Source of the DNA: Amycolatopsis acidicola
GTDB taxonomy: Bacteria; Actinomycetota; Actinomycetes; Mycobacteriales; Pseudonocardiaceae
Length of the DNA stretch: 64,000 bases
Reading direction: 5' to 3'
NCBI RefSeq assembly: GCF_007713735.2
Contig: NZ_VMNW02000019.1
Span: 1 to 64,000 of the forward strand
The number at the start of each line of letters is the position of its first letter. Position 1 is the first letter of the stretch. The notes below the pieces were generated by a model that was given only the letters and a program-made list of their open reading frames with translations, made no database searches and was not told the DNA's origin. Below, piece by piece: positions 32,185-41,387 of this stretch. The position numbers were made by a program, and so were the translations under genes.

Positions 32185-35100
32185 ATGAGCTCGACAGGAG
32201 TTTCACCCCGTCTCGACGCGGTCCCCGGGCGGGAAACCCCGCAACGGCGGTCGGCCAGCCCGGAGCAGATCCGGGACGAACTGATCGAGGCCGCCGCCGA
32301 CCATGCGCCGGACATAGCCGATCTGCTGCGCCTCTACTACCGCCACATCCCGGCCGAAGAGATCCTCGGCGACGACCCGGTCGACCTCGTCGGTGCGGTC
32401 CGGTCCCACCTCCAGTTCGCCGAGCAGCGCGTGCCCGGCAGGCCCGCCGTCCGCCTGCTCAACCCGACCACCGCCGAGGACGGCTGGACCCGCGACGCCA
32501 CGGTCGTCCAGATCGTCACCGACGACATGCCCTACCTGGTCGACTCGGTCACCGCCAAGCTCGCCAGGGACGGCATCCAGGTCCAGCGCCTGGTGCACCC
32601 GATCGTCGTCCTCGAACGCGACATCACCGGCAAACTGCTGCAACTGCACCCCACCGCCGACGCGGCCGAACCCCCCGAGGGCTCGGCCACCGAGTCGTGG
32701 ATGTACGTCGAGATCGACCTCATCACCGACCCGAACCGCGCCCGCGAGCTGGACACCTACCTCACCTCCGTGCTGGCCGACGTCCGCGAGGTCGTCGAGG
32801 ACACGGACAAGATGCTGCAGGCCGCCCTCGAGTTGGCCGACGAACTCGACACCGCCCCGCCGCCGATGCCGGCCGAGCAGGTCACCGAGAGCCGTGACCT
32901 GCTGCGCTGGCTCGCCGACGGCCACTTCACCTTCCTCGGCTACCGCCGCTACGAGCTCGTCGAGGGCCCGCCCGGCGATGACGAGGCGGCGATGCGTGCT
33001 TCGCTGGCTTCGGGGCTCGGCGTGTTGCGGCAGGACAGCCTCGCCGCGCGCAGCCTCACTGCGGGGCCGGACGCGGCGGCGAACGCGCTCGTCCCCGAGC
33101 TGCTCGTCCTCACGCAGGCCAGCGCACCCTCCACCGTGCACAGGCCGGTCTACCCGTACTACGTCGGCGTGAAGACGTTCGACGAACAAGGCAACGTCAC
33201 CGGCGAACACCGGTTCCTCGGCATGTTCACCACCAGCGCGCTGCACGAGGACGTGCTGGACATCCCGGTCGTGGCGCGCAAGGTGCGGGACGTGATCCAC
33301 CACGCCGGCTACCCGATGGAGTCCTACTCCGGCCAGCGCATGCTCGAAGTGCTGCAGAACTGGCCGCGCGCCGACGTGTTCTCGGCCGACCGGGAATCGC
33401 TCTACTCCACGGCGATCGGCGCGATCACGCTGTCGGACCGCCGTCGCCTTCGCCTCTTCCTGCGCCGCGACACGTACGGCCGGTTCTACTCCTGTCTCGT
33501 CTTCCTGCCGCGTGACCGCTACACCACGCGCTCGCGGCTGGCGATGCAGGAAGTCCTGCTCGCGGAGCTCGAAGGCACGCACCTGGAGTACGGCACGCGC
33601 GTCGGCGAGACAGCCCTCGCGCAGGTCCACTTCACCGTGCACACGGACCCGGCGCGTCAGATCGAGCCGGACACCCTGCACATCCAGGAGCGGCTCAACG
33701 CGGCTGTGCGCAGCTGGGACGACCACATGGTCGACGCCGTGCTGGCCGAGCGGCGCGAGCGCCTGAGCGAAGGCGGGACCGGGATCGGGCCGCTCGGCGA
33801 GGAGTCGGCCACCGAGCTGGGTCAGCGCTACGCCGCGGTGTTCGACGAGGCCTACAAGGAGGACTTCAGCGCGATCGAAGCGCTGGCGGACCTCCGCAAG
33901 CTGGAGTCGCTGACCCCCGAGCAGAACCTGACGATGTCGTTCTACGTTCCGGCCGATGCCGAGCCGGGGGAGCGGCGGTTCAAGCTGTATCTGCTGGGCG
34001 AGGGCGTGACCCTGTCCGCGGTGCTCCCGGTGTTGCAGCGCATGGGCGTCGAGGTCGTCGACGAGCGCCCGTACGACCTGCACCGCGAGGACGGCACCCG
34101 CTCCTGGATCTATGACTTCGGCCTCCGGATCAGGCAGCGCGAGCTCGACGAGCTGACCGCGCAGGCGGAACAGGACCTGCGCGTCCGCTTCCAGGAGGCC
34201 TTCGCCGCGGCGTGGCGAGGGCATTGCGAGGTCGACGGCTTCAACGCGCTCGTCCTGCGCGCCGGTCTCACGTGGCGCCAGGCCGCTGTCTTGCGGGCGT
34301 ACTCGCGGTACCTGCGCCAGGCCAGGGCGCCGTACTCGCAGGAGTACATCGAAAGCTCGGTGCTGGCGCATACGGACATCGCGAAGGCGCTCGTGAACCT
34401 GTTCGAGCACCGCTTCGAGCTGACCACGGATCCGGAATCCGATGCCCAGTGCGACGCGCTGGTCACCGAGATCACCGAAATGATCGACGAGGTCACCAGC
34501 CTCGACGAGGACCGGATCCTGCGCCGCTTGCTGGCTGTCATCAACGCGACCCTGCGCACCAACTACCGGGTCACCGACGAGGAGGGCGGGCTGCGCCCGT
34601 ACCTCGCGTTCAAGCTGGACCCGCAGGGAGTGCCGGACCTGCCCGAGCCGCGGCCGCGGTTCGAGGTGTTCGTGTACTCGCCGCGTGTCGAGGGCGTGCA
34701 CCTGCGCTTCGGCGCGGTGGCGCGCGGTGGCCTGCGATGGTCCGATCGCCGCGAGGATTTCCGCACCGAGATCCTGGGCCTGGTGAAGGCGCAGGCGGTG
34801 AAGAACGCCGTGATCGTGCCGGTGGGCGCGAAGGGCGGCTTCGTCGTGAAGCGCCCGCCGGTCCCCACGGGCGACCCGGGCGTGGACCGCGAAGCGAACC
34901 TCGCCGAGGGCATCGCCTGCTACCGCATGTTCATCTCCGGGCTGCTGGACCTGACCGACAACCTCATCGAGGGCAAGACGGCCCCGGCGAAGGACGTCGT
35001 CCGCTACGACGGGGACGACACCTACTTGGTGGTGGCCGCGGACAAGGGCACCGCGTCGTTCTCCGACATCGCCAACGAAGTCTCCGCGAGCTACGGCTTC

Positions 35101-37161
35101 TGGCTCGGCGACGCCTTCGCTTCGGGCGGTTCCGTCGGCTACGACCACAAGGCCATGGGCATCACGGCCAAGGGCGCGTGGGAGAGCGTGAAGCGGCACT
35201 TCCGCGAGCTGGGCGTGGACACGCAGAGCCAGGACTTCACGGTGGTCGGCGTCGGTGACATGGCCGGCGACGTGTTCGGCAACGGGATGCTGCTGTCCGA
35301 GCACATCCGGCTGGTGGCCGCGTTCAACCACATGCACGTGTTCCTGGACCCGGAGCCGGACGCGGCTTCTTCCTTCCGCGAGCGCAAGCGCTTGTTCGAG
35401 CTGCCCCGTTCTTCGTGGGACGACTACGACCGGTCGGTGATCAGCGAGGGCGGCGGGATCTTCCCGCGCAGCGCCAAAACCATCCCGGTCAGCCCGCAGG
35501 TGCGCCGCGCGCTGGGGCTCGCCGACAACGTCACGAACCTCTCGCCTGCCGAGCTGATCCGGGCGATCCTGCTGGCGCCGGTCGACCTGCTGTGGAACGG
35601 CGGGATCGGCACGTATGTCAAGGCGGAGACCGAGACCCACTCCGATGCCGGGGACAAGGCCAACGACGCGGTGCGCGTCAACGGCAAGGACTTGCGCGCC
35701 AAGGTGGTCGGCGAGGGCGGCAACCTCGGCCTGACCCAGCTCGGCCGGATCGAGTTCGCCAGGGCGGGCGGCAAGATCAACACGGACGCGCTGGACAACT
35801 CCGCCGGGGTGGACTGCTCCGACCACGAGGTCAACATCAAGATCCTGCTGGATCACCTCGTCGCCACCGGCAACCTGGAGCGCGAGCAGCGCAACAGCCT
35901 GCTGCACGAGATGACCGACGAGGTCGGCGAGCTCGTGCTGGCCGACAACTACCGGCAGAACGCGGTGCTCGGTGTCAGCCGCGCGCACGCCGCGGCGATG
36001 TTGTCGGTGCACGAGCGGCTGGTCAACGAGCTGGAGTCCTCGGGCGCGCTCGACCGCGAGCTCGAGTCGCTGCCGAGCAAGCACGCGTTCCGTGAGCTGG
36101 ACAAGGCGAACCAGGGCCTCACCTCGCCCGAGCTGGCCACGTTGCTGGCGCATGTGAAGCTGGACCTCAAGGACCAGCTGCTGGCCAGCGAGCTGCCCGA
36201 CGCCGAGGTGTTCGCCCGGCGGCTGCCGGAGTACTTCCCGAAGCCGTTGCGGGAGCGGTTCACCGAAGCGATCGGCGCGCACCCGCTTCGCCGCCAGATC
36301 ATCAGCACGCTGCTCGTGAACGAGGTGGTCGACGGGGCGGGCGTGTCGTACGCGTACCGGCTCGCCGAGGAGATGAACGCGACGGCGACCGACGCCATCC
36401 GCGCGTACACGATCGTCACCCGCGTCTACGACCTCAACTCGCTGTGGGCCGAGATCGACGCGCTCGACAACGTCGTGTCCACCGACACGGCCGACGCGAT
36501 GATGCTGGAGTCGAGGCGGCTGCTCGATCGGGCCGCGCGCTGGTTCCTCGCGAATCGGCCGCAGCCGCTGGCGGTCGGCGCGGAGATCGCGCGCTTCGGC
36601 AAGAGCGTCGGCGCGCTCGCTCCGCAGCTGAACACGCTGTTGTGGGGCCGCGAGATCGAAGCGGTCGACGAGCGGGCGGGGGTGTTGATCGAGCAGGGCG
36701 TGCCGGAGAAGCTGGCGAACCGGGTCGCGGGCCTGCTCGACAGCTACGGCCTGCTCGACATCATCGAGGTGACGGAGCTGGCGGAGCGGGAGGCGCGCGT
36801 CGCGACGGAGCGCAGCCCGCAGGAGACCGCCGAGCTGTACTACGCGTTGTCGGCGCACCTGGACGTGGACGAGCTGCTGACTTCGATCAGCGCGCTCGAA
36901 CGCGGCAACAGGTGGCACGCGCTGGCCCGGCTGTCGTTGCGGGACGACGTGTACTCGTCGTTGCGCGCGATCACGCTCGACGCGTTGCGGCACACCGACT
37001 CCGAGGACACGCCGGAGGAGAAGATCGCCCAGTGGGAGAAGGCGAACGCCTCGCGGCTGTCGCGGGCGAGGGTCGCGCTCGACGAGATCAAGCGATCGGG
37101 CAGGCTGGACCTGGCGACGCTGTCCGTGGCGGCGCGGCAGCTCCGGAGCTCAGTGAGGTAG
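32185..37161 (+). CDS. gdh: NAD-specific glutamate dehydrogenase, large 180-kDa type
   Basis: A 1658-residue enzyme interconverting glutamate and 2-oxoglutarate, linking nitrogen and carbon metabolism; L-GDH class as in Rv2476c and Streptomyces. The long N-terminal region has ACT-like folds (TRDATVVQIVTDDMPYLVDS). The catalytic domain is visible as RFGAVARGGLRWSDR, IVPVGAKGGFVVKR, GDMAGDVFGNGMLLSEHIRL and VGEGGNLGLTQLGRIEFA. The ATG at 32185 with GGAGAG upstream is preferred; a TTG at 32176 would add three residues. The thioesterase gene starts within 6 bp of its stop. In mycobacteria this enzyme is controlled by GarA. Confidence 0.95.
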   Translation: MSSTGVSPRLDAVPGRETPQRRSASPEQIRDELIEAAADHAPDIADLLRLYYRHIPAEEILGDDPVDLVGAVRSHLQFAEQRVPGRPAVRLLNPTTAEDGWTRDATVVQIVTDDMPYLVDSVTAKLARDGIQVQRLVHPIVVLERDITGKLLQLHPTADAAEPPEGSATESWMYVEIDLITDPNRARELDTYLTSVLADVREVVEDTDKMLQAALELADELDTAPPPMPAEQVTESRDLLRWLADGHFTFLGYRRYELVEGPPGDDEAAMRASLASGLGVLRQDSLAARSLTAGPDAAANALVPELLVLTQASAPSTVHRPVYPYYVGVKTFDEQGNVTGEHRFLGMFTTSALHEDVLDIPVVARKVRDVIHHAGYPMESYSGQRMLEVLQNWPRADVFSADRESLYSTAIGAITLSDRRRLRLFLRRDTYGRFYSCLVFLPRDRYTTRSRLAMQEVLLAELEGTHLEYGTRVGETALAQVHFTVHTDPARQIEPDTLHIQERLNAAVRSWDDHMVDAVLAERRERLSEGGTGIGPLGEESATELGQRYAAVFDEAYKEDFSAIEALADLRKLESLTPEQNLTMSFYVPADAEPGERRFKLYLLGEGVTLSAVLPVLQRMGVEVVDERPYDLHREDGTRSWIYDFGLRIRQRELDELTAQAEQDLRVRFQEAFAAAWRGHCEVDGFNALVLRAGLTWRQAAVLRAYSRYLRQARAPYSQEYIESSVLAHTDIAKALVNLFEHRFELTTDPESDAQCDALVTEITEMIDEVTSLDEDRILRRLLAVINATLRTNYRVTDEEGGLRPYLAFKLDPQGVPDLPEPRPRFEVFVYSPRVEGVHLRFGAVARGGLRWSDRREDFRTEILGLVKAQAVKNAVIVPVGAKGGFVVKRPPVPTGDPGVDREANLAEGIACYRMFISGLLDLTDNLIEGKTAPAKDVVRYDGDDTYLVVAADKGTASFSDIANEVSASYGFWLGDAFASGGSVGYDHKAMGITAKGAWESVKRHFRELGVDTQSQDFTVVGVGDMAGDVFGNGMLLSEHIRLVAAFNHMHVFLDPEPDAASSFRERKRLFELPRSSWDDYDRSVISEGGGIFPRSAKTIPVSPQVRRALGLADNVTNLSPAELIRAILLAPVDLLWNGGIGTYVKAETETHSDAGDKANDAVRVNGKDLRAKVVGEGGNLGLTQLGRIEFARAGGKINTDALDNSAGVDCSDHEVNIKILLDHLVATGNLEREQRNSLLHEMTDEVGELVLADNYRQNAVLGVSRAHAAAMLSVHERLVNELESSGALDRELESLPSKHAFRELDKANQGLTSPELATLLAHVKLDLKDQLLASELPDAEVFARRLPEYFPKPLRERFTEAIGAHPLRRQIISTLLVNEVVDGAGVSYAYRLAEEMNATATDAIRAYTIVTRVYDLNSLWAEIDALDNVVSTDTADAMMLESRRLLDRAARWFLANRPQPLAVGAEIARFGKSVGALAPQLNTLLWGREIEAVDERAGVLIEQGVPEKLANRVAGLLDSYGLLDIIEVTELAEREARVATERSPQETAELYYALSAHLDVDELLTSISALERGNRWHALARLSLRDDVYSSLRAITLDALRHTDSEDTPEEKIAQWEKANASRLSRARVALDEIKRSGRLDLATLSVAARQLRSSVR

Positions 37162-37166
37162 AACCG

Positions 37167-37586
37167 TTGTATGTGGCGATGGTCCGGCCGCGGTGGTCGG
37201 ACATGGACGTCTTCGGGCACGTCAACCACGCGAACCTGGTGACGTTGCTCGAAGAGGCCCGCGTTCCCCTGTTGTTCGAGGAGGCGGGCCAGGCCGGGCT
37301 CGAGCTCGCCAAGGGGATGGTCGTGGTGAAACTCGCGGTGCACTACCGGTCGCCGATCGTCGTGCGCGGTCAGCGGGTCCGGGTGGAGATCTCCTTGCGG
37401 GAGCTCAAGGCCGCGTCGCTGACCCTCGACTACCGGGTCCACACCGGACCGTCGCCGGAGGACAAGATCGCCGTGGTCGCGGACACGGTGCTGGCGCCGT
37501 ACGAGGTCGCCACCGAGCGGCCCCGCCGGTTCACCGACGCGGAACGCGCGTTCCTTGGCGAGAAGCTGGCGGGTGGCGATGACTGA
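37167..37586 (+). CDS. acyl-CoA thioesterase, hot-dog fold (Rv2475c-like)
   Basis: A 139-residue 4HBT-type thioesterase: PRWSDMDVFGHVNHANLVTL includes the catalytic Asp and the characteristic HVNHAN turn, followed by VVVKLAVHYRSPIVVRGQRV. The start is ambiguous: TTG 37167 lies 4 bp behind GAGG, while GTG 37173 and ATG 37179 are in frame and would also keep the domain whole. It follows gdh by 5 bp and overlaps the next gene by 8 bp, so the three genes form one operon, in the order Rv2476c-Rv2475c-Rv2474c. The acyl substrate is unknown. Confidence 0.85.
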   Translation: MYVAMVRPRWSDMDVFGHVNHANLVTLLEEARVPLLFEEAGQAGLELAKGMVVVKLAVHYRSPIVVRGQRVRVEISLRELKAASLTLDYRVHTGPSPEDKIAVVADTVLAPYEVATERPRRFTDAERAFLGEKLAGGDD

Positions 37587-38235
37587 GAGCACGAGGACGT
37601 CGACGGAACTGCGCACGGCCGACGGCGCGGACCGCGAAACGCTGGGTGCGTTCGTGGCCCGCGCCGTCCGGCTGGACGGCCAGTGCGCGGTGCGGTTGCG
37701 CAACCGCGGCAGCGAGGTGGTCGAAGCCTGGGTGACCACGCCGTTCGAGGTGCTGGCCACGCGGGCGGTGCACGGCCAGGTCGAGCCGGGCGACGTCACG
37801 GTCAGCGGGAACGAGTTGCTGGCGGCGCTGACGGTCGCGGGCGGGGACAGGATGGATCCGGGCCCGCCGCGGGACCTGTTGTGGCACGCGGAACTCCCGC
37901 CGGCCGTGAACTGGCGGCCGGTGGACGAGCTGCCCGTGAGCGTGATCGGGGAGCTGACCGACCGCGGGGTCGCGCTGGCGAAGGAGAACGCGGGCCCGCA
38001 CGGGACGCCGCCCGCTTCGCTGATGGACCAGACTGTGCTGACGGTCAGCGGGGCGGAGCTCGAGGTCAAGATCCCGATGCGGTGCCTGTTCGCCTTGTCC
38101 GGCATGGGTTTCGCGGATTCGTCGATCGAACAGGACGTGGTGCGGGTGAGTGCCACCAGCTCGTGGCTGAGGCTCGACGCGCGCTACGGGGCCGTGCTGC
38201 GACGCCGGCAGGCTTTGCTGCCGTTGCTGTTCTAG
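37579..38235 (+). CDS. conserved hypothetical protein (Rv2474c-like)
   Basis: A 218-residue soluble protein found at the same position in mycobacteria. It begins with an acidic segment (RTADGADRETLGAFVARAVR), contains the paired region VRLRNRGSEVVEAWVTTPFE, and ends in SWLRLDARYGAVLRRRQALL. No catalytic motif is visible. The ATG lies inside the 3' end of the thioesterase gene (8-bp overlap), implying translational coupling. A role tied to gdh or the thioesterase is possible from context only. Confidence 0.75.
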   Translation: MTESTRTSTELRTADGADRETLGAFVARAVRLDGQCAVRLRNRGSEVVEAWVTTPFEVLATRAVHGQVEPGDVTVSGNELLAALTVAGGDRMDPGPPRDLLWHAELPPAVNWRPVDELPVSVIGELTDRGVALAKENAGPHGTPPASLMDQTVLTVSGAELEVKIPMRCLFALSGMGFADSSIEQDVVRVSATSSWLRLDARYGAVLRRRQALLPLLF

Positions 38236-38247
38236 GACCAGAGCAAG

Positions 38248-38640
38248 TCAGACCCAGCTGTTCATCATGCTGTGCGCGGCCATCTCCAGGTACTGCCACA
38301 GCTGCTGGTCCAGCTCCTTCGGCAGGTCGGCCTCGTCCACCGCCACGCGCATCGCGCGCAGCCACGCGTCGCGTTCGATCGGGCCGACCTTGAACGGCGC
38401 GTGCCGCATCCGCAGCCGCGGGTGGCCGCGGCGGTCGGAGTAGGTGTGCGGCCCGCCCCAGTACTGCATCAGGAACAGCCGCAGCCGCTCCTCGGCAGGG
38501 CCGAGGTCCTCTTCCGGGTACAGCGGCCGGAGCACTTCGTCCTCGGCCACCTCGGCGTAGAACCGGGCGACGATCTTGTGGAACGTCGGCTCGCCGCCGA
38601 CGGCTTCGTAGAAAGTCGTGGGTTCGCTCAGTTCGGACAC
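38248..38640 (-). CDS. glbO: group II truncated haemoglobin
   Basis: A 130-residue 2-on-2 globin of the trHbO class, binding oxygen with very high affinity. Visible landmarks are the B-helix [10 protein letters not shown] (B10 Tyr), [20 protein letters not shown] with the CD-region Tyr, the proximal His in [10 protein letters not shown] and the G8 Trp in RDAWLRAM, which is diagnostic for group II. It is separated from mscS by 4 bp on the same strand, mscS being upstream, so the two are cotranscribed. This is the Rv2470 position in the conserved block. Confidence 0.94.
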   Translation of the reverse strand: MSELSEPTTFYEAVGGEPTFHKIVARFYAEVAEDEVLRPLYPEEDLGPAEERLRLFLMQYWGGPHTYSDRRGHPRLRMRHAPFKVGPIERDAWLRAMRVAVDEADLPKELDQQLWQYLEMAAHSMMNSWV

Positions 38641-38644
38641 CCCT

Positions 38645-39643
38645 CTATTGTGCCGTGCCGGTTCCGCTGCCCTGTCCGAGGAACCGGCCCAGCGGCGGTT
38701 CGAACCCGGCTTCCTCGACCGCGGCGATGACCGTGGCCCGCAGCGCGCGCTGCACCGACCACTGTTTCCCCGGCCGGGTCTTGACCGTCATCCGGATCTC
38801 GATGCCCTCCGGGGTCACCTTCTCCACGCCCAGCACCTCGGGCGGCCCGAGCACGCTCTCCGACATCGGCTCCTCGGCGACCGCCGTGTTCGCCGCCGCC
38901 GTGAGCACCTCGATCGCGCGGTCCACGTCCGCGGTGTAGCTCAGCGGCACGTCGATCACCGCGTTCGCGTAGCCCTGGCTGGAGTTGCCCACGCGCAGCA
39001 CTTCGCCGTTGCGGACGTACCAGACCGTGCCCTTCATGTCGCGCAGCGTGGTGATGCGGAGGCCGACGGACTCCACGGTGCCGCTCGCCTCACCGATGTC
39101 GATCACGTCGCCGACGCCGTACTGGTCCTCCAGCATCATGAACATCCCGGACAGGAAGTCCTTGACCAGGTTCTGCGCGCCGAACCCGAGCGCGACGCCG
39201 ACGATGCCCGCCGACGCGATGATCGGGCCGAGGTTGATCCCCAGCTCGGCGAGTATCTGCATGAACGCGAGCCCGAAGACGATGAACGAGGTGACCGACT
39301 TCAGCACCGAGCCGATGGTCTTGGCCCGCTGGCGGCGGCGTTCGATGATCATCGGGCCGAGGATGTCCGGCGCGCGCTCCCGCAGCGGGCGCAGGATCGC
39401 GGGCAGCCGCCTGCCGTTGCCGTTCCCGTTGTTCCGCGGCGTGGTGGCGCGGTCGATCAGCTTCCGGACCACCCAGCGGATGAGGAAGGCCACCGCGAGG
39501 ATCAGCACGATCTTGATCGGCTTGGCGACGAGCCAGCCCGCGGAGGCCGCCAGCCACTCGTTGTGTGTGATCTGAAACACCTGATAGCACCAGCTGCCTT
39601 GCTCGCTGATGCACGCCGGTGGTTCGGAGAGGATGAGGTTCAC
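38645..39643 (-). CDS. MscS-family small-conductance mechanosensitive channel
   Basis: A 332-residue membrane channel. There is one hydrophobic helix at about 43-60 ([15 protein letters not shown]), another at about 118-135, and the pore-lining TM3 [20 protein letters not shown] followed by [18 protein letters not shown] and the beta domain [20 protein letters not shown]. It opens under membrane tension to release osmolytes. It lies upstream of glbO in one operon and is an insertion relative to the M. tuberculosis block. The promoter lies in the 106-bp divergent gap to the HNH gene. Confidence 0.92.
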   Translation of the reverse strand: MNLILSEPPACISEQGSWCYQVFQITHNEWLAASAGWLVAKPIKIVLILAVAFLIRWVVRKLIDRATTPRNNGNGNGRRLPAILRPLRERAPDILGPMIIERRRQRAKTIGSVLKSVTSFIVFGLAFMQILAELGINLGPIIASAGIVGVALGFGAQNLVKDFLSGMFMMLEDQYGVGDVIDIGEASGTVESVGLRITTLRDMKGTVWYVRNGEVLRVGNSSQGYANAVIDVPLSYTADVDRAIEVLTAAANTAVAEEPMSESVLGPPEVLGVEKVTPEGIEIRMTVKTRPGKQWSVQRALRATVIAAVEEAGFEPPLGRFLGQGSGTGTAQ

Positions 39644-39749
39644 GAGGGAGCTGTGCCCCTTTCTCGCCGTCAGCGCCCGACTTCACCGAAGCGTCGGACA
39701 GATGTCACAGGACACGTCTTCTAACACAGGTGCATTTACGGTGTGATCT

Positions 39750-40505
39750 GTGGTCGACTATGGCTGCACCGGTGGAGGTGGTCGAGTGCCAGACCGACAA
39801 CCGATCCCCCTCGGCGCCCCCGACCATCCCGCGGTCGGGTCGGCGTCGGAGGTAGTCCTGTGCGCCTATCCGGGTGGGGCAGCGCCGTCGGCGCACCACC
39901 CGAGTGGGCCACCTTCGCGAGGCGGGGGCCGAGGCGCCCGCCCGCCGGGACAGCGTAGAGGTCGGGATCCGTCGGCTGGCAGCGGCCCCGGCTGGGGACG
40001 CAGGCGGGTGCTCCTGCTCAACGCCACCTACGAACCGCTCACGGCATTGCCGCTGCGCCGGGCCGTGGTGCTGGTGATGTGCGGGAAGGCCGAGGTGGTG
40101 CACGGCGATCCGGCCGGGCTCACCCTGCACGCGGCCACGGTGTCGCTGCCGGTGCCCTCGGTGATCCGGCTGTCCACCTACGTCCGCGTGCCCTACCGCG
40201 CGCAGGTGCCGCTCACCCGCGCCGGGCTGATGCACCGGGACCGCTACCGCTGCGCCTACTGCGGCGGCCGGGCCGAGACCATCGACCACGTCATCCCGCG
40301 CAGCCGCAAGGGCCCGCACAGCTGGACCAACTGCGTGGCCTGTTGCGCGAAGTGCAATCACCGCAAGGCCGACAAGCTCCTTTCGGAGCTGGGCTGGCAT
40401 CTGCGCGTGGTGCCGACGGCGCCGCACGGGCCGCATTGGCGCCTGCTGGTGCACTCCGGGGACGCCGACCCGTTGTGGCGGCCGTATCTCGGCGTGGCCG
40501 CCTAG
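39750..40505 (+). CDS. HNH endonuclease-domain protein (Rv2469c-like)
   Basis: The C-terminal 165 residues carry a classic HNH module: RDRYRCAYCGGRAETIDHVI, then RSRKGPHSWTNCVACCAKCN and HRKADKLLSELGW, with two zinc-type CxxC pairs and the DH, N and HR residues of the nuclease. Upstream of it is the conserved VLLLNATYEPLTALPLRRAV. From GTG 39750 the protein is 251 residues with an 85-residue Gly/Pro/Arg-rich N-terminus; GTG 40008 would give a compact 165-residue product, so the start is uncertain. Such proteins are widespread in actinobacteria as housekeeping genes of unknown role, not tied to mobile elements. Confidence 0.85.
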   Translation: MVDYGCTGGGGRVPDRQPIPLGAPDHPAVGSASEVVLCAYPGGAAPSAHHPSGPPSRGGGRGARPPGQRRGRDPSAGSGPGWGRRRVLLLNATYEPLTALPLRRAVVLVMCGKAEVVHGDPAGLTLHAATVSLPVPSVIRLSTYVRVPYRAQVPLTRAGLMHRDRYRCAYCGGRAETIDHVIPRSRKGPHSWTNCVACCAKCNHRKADKLLSELGWHLRVVPTAPHGPHWRLLVHSGDADPLWRPYLGVAA

Positions 40506-40520
40506 GTCAGGACGTACCGG

Positions 40521-40549
40521 CGCCCCGACTGCCGTTGGCGGCCGGGGCG
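40521..40549. terminator. weak terminator hairpin between the HNH and repeat-protein genes
   Basis: Seven-bp stem CGCCCCG (40521-40527) / CGGGGCG (40543-40549) with a 15-nt loop, between the convergent ends of the two genes. Confidence 0.45.
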
Positions 40550-40580
40550 AGCCGACGTCGTCGTCTGTGGTGCGGTGTGC

Positions 40581-40877
40581 TCAGCTGGCGGTGACGCGCG
40601 TGCCGCGAGTGACCCTCGTGCCGCAGGTGACCCGCGTCCCCCTCGTCACGCGCGTGCCCCTCGTGACCCGGGTGCCGGCCGTGACACGTGTGCCCCTCGT
40701 CACTCGAGTGCCGGCCGTGACACGCGTACCCCGAGTAACGCGTGTGCCCCGCGTCACCCTCGTTCCGGCGGTCACCCGCGTGCCCCGGGTCACTCGGGTG
40801 CCACGACCCTCGACCGTGTCGATCAGTGACAGAGCGTGGCCGTCGTTGGTCTGAGCGGGGGTAAGGGAGAGGTTCAT
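40581..40877 (-). CDS. 98-residue hexapeptide-repeat protein, (GTRVT[R/A])12
   Basis: An unrecognised small protein. Residues 1-25 read MNLSLTPAQTNDGHALSLID then TVEGR. Residues 26-97 are twelve exact hexapeptides GTRVTx, with x = R, A, R, R, A, R, A, R, R, C, R, A, and a final Ser. GGAGG stands 7 bp before the ATG, which makes this strand the coding one; an open frame on the other strand (VTRVP repeats) has no ribosome-binding site. Codons for Gly, Thr, Val and Arg vary freely at the third position, so the peptide is conserved while its DNA is not. Highly basic, with no signal peptide. Val every sixth residue recalls left-handed beta-helices; a precursor peptide cut at Arg is another idea. 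Function unknown. Confidence 0.75.
   Translation of the reverse strand: MNLSLTPAQTNDGHALSLIDTVEGRGTRVTRGTRVTAGTRVTRGTRVTRGTRVTAGTRVTRGTRVTAGTRVTRGTRVTRGTRVTCGTRVTRGTRVTAS
40587..40802 (-). repeat. twelve 18-bp tandem repeats encoding GTRVT[R/A]
   Basis: Contiguous 18-bp units with no spacers. The units differ almost only at third codon positions (Thr ACG/ACC/ACT/ACA; Val GTC/GTG/GTT; Gly GGC/GGT/GGA/GGG; Arg CGN or AGG), and the sixth codon alternates among Arg, Ala and once Cys. Confidence 0.9.
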
Positions 40878-40950
40878 GATGTGTCCTCCGGGGACCCAGT
40901 GCGTTACCGATTGGGATTGGGGAGCGGGGCGCAAGGCCCGTACAGGTGAA

Positions 40951-40979
40951 AAACTACGAGCATTTGATCGCGGGGACAA
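40951..40979 (-). promoter_or_regulatory. candidate promoter of the hexapeptide-repeat gene
   Basis: On the minus strand TTGTCC (plus-strand 40974-40979) and TAGTTT (40951-40956) are 17 bp apart and fit a sigma70-type promoter. Transcription would start near 40944, giving a leader of about 66 nt. Confidence 0.4.
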
Positions 40980-41147
40980 GCCGATGGCACAGGGTGCGGC
41001 CGGCCGTACGGTGAGTTGCCATCTTTCGCGGCAGGCGTCTTCGGCCCATCGCGCCAACGGAACCGTGGCACACGGCGGACGGCGGTCTTAGCGCGACGAG
41101 CGGTCCCGACGTGCCCTTCCCCGTGGCGGGCGGATAGTCTGGCCGGT

Positions 41148-41387
41148 GTGAACATCGTCGAGACGATCCTGGTCTACGCGCTGATTCCGGGCGCCATCTA
41201 CGGCGTGGTCGCGCTGGTGACGCTGCGCTCGAAGTTCGCCGGAACCCCGCGGTACCGCCCGGGGCAGCCCTGGGAGTACGCGCCCATGTGGTGGAGCGGC
41301 AACCCCGATGGCATCGGCGCGCACCGGCAGGTGACTTCCGGCCAGACGGCGGGAACGGCAGCAGGAGGTGCCCGTGGCAGCTGGTGA
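41148..41387 (+). CDS. ctaJ: aa3-type cytochrome oxidase subunit CtaJ-like small membrane protein
   Basis: A 79-residue protein with one N-terminal helix (IVETILVYALIPGAIYGVVA) followed by TLRSKFAGTPRYRPGQPWEY and APMWWSGNPDG. This matches the small subunit CtaJ seen in the mycobacterial III2IV2 respiratory supercomplex, which is encoded next to the Rv2468c-type gene, as here. It starts at GTG 41148 and overlaps the DUF5130 gene by 14 bp. The assignment rests on sequence resemblance and position from memory. Confidence 0.7.
   Translation: MNIVETILVYALIPGAIYGVVALVTLRSKFAGTPRYRPGQPWEYAPMWWSGNPDGIGAHRQVTSGQTAGTAAGGARGSW

Noticed and set aside
31433..32206. Minus-strand gene in the gap before gdh
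   Set aside because: It would overlap the gdh start and the end of the 985-residue gene, lacks a ribosome-binding site and has no motif.
32203..36993. 1596-residue open frame on the minus strand opposite gdh
   Set aside because: It is an Arg/Val/Leu/His-rich antisense shadow of a high-GC gene with no motif. The plus-strand frame is a clear glutamate dehydrogenase.
40587..40802. CRISPR array
   Set aside because: The 18-bp units are contiguous without spacers, vary at third codon positions and lie inside a coding frame with a ribosome-binding site.
40567..40854. Plus-strand VTRVP-repeat protein at the same place as the hexapeptide gene
   Set aside because: No ribosome-binding site and a non-ATG start. 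The minus strand has GGAGG at 7 bp, an ATG and a distinct N-terminus. Codon wobble positions coincide in both frames, so wobble alone does not decide.
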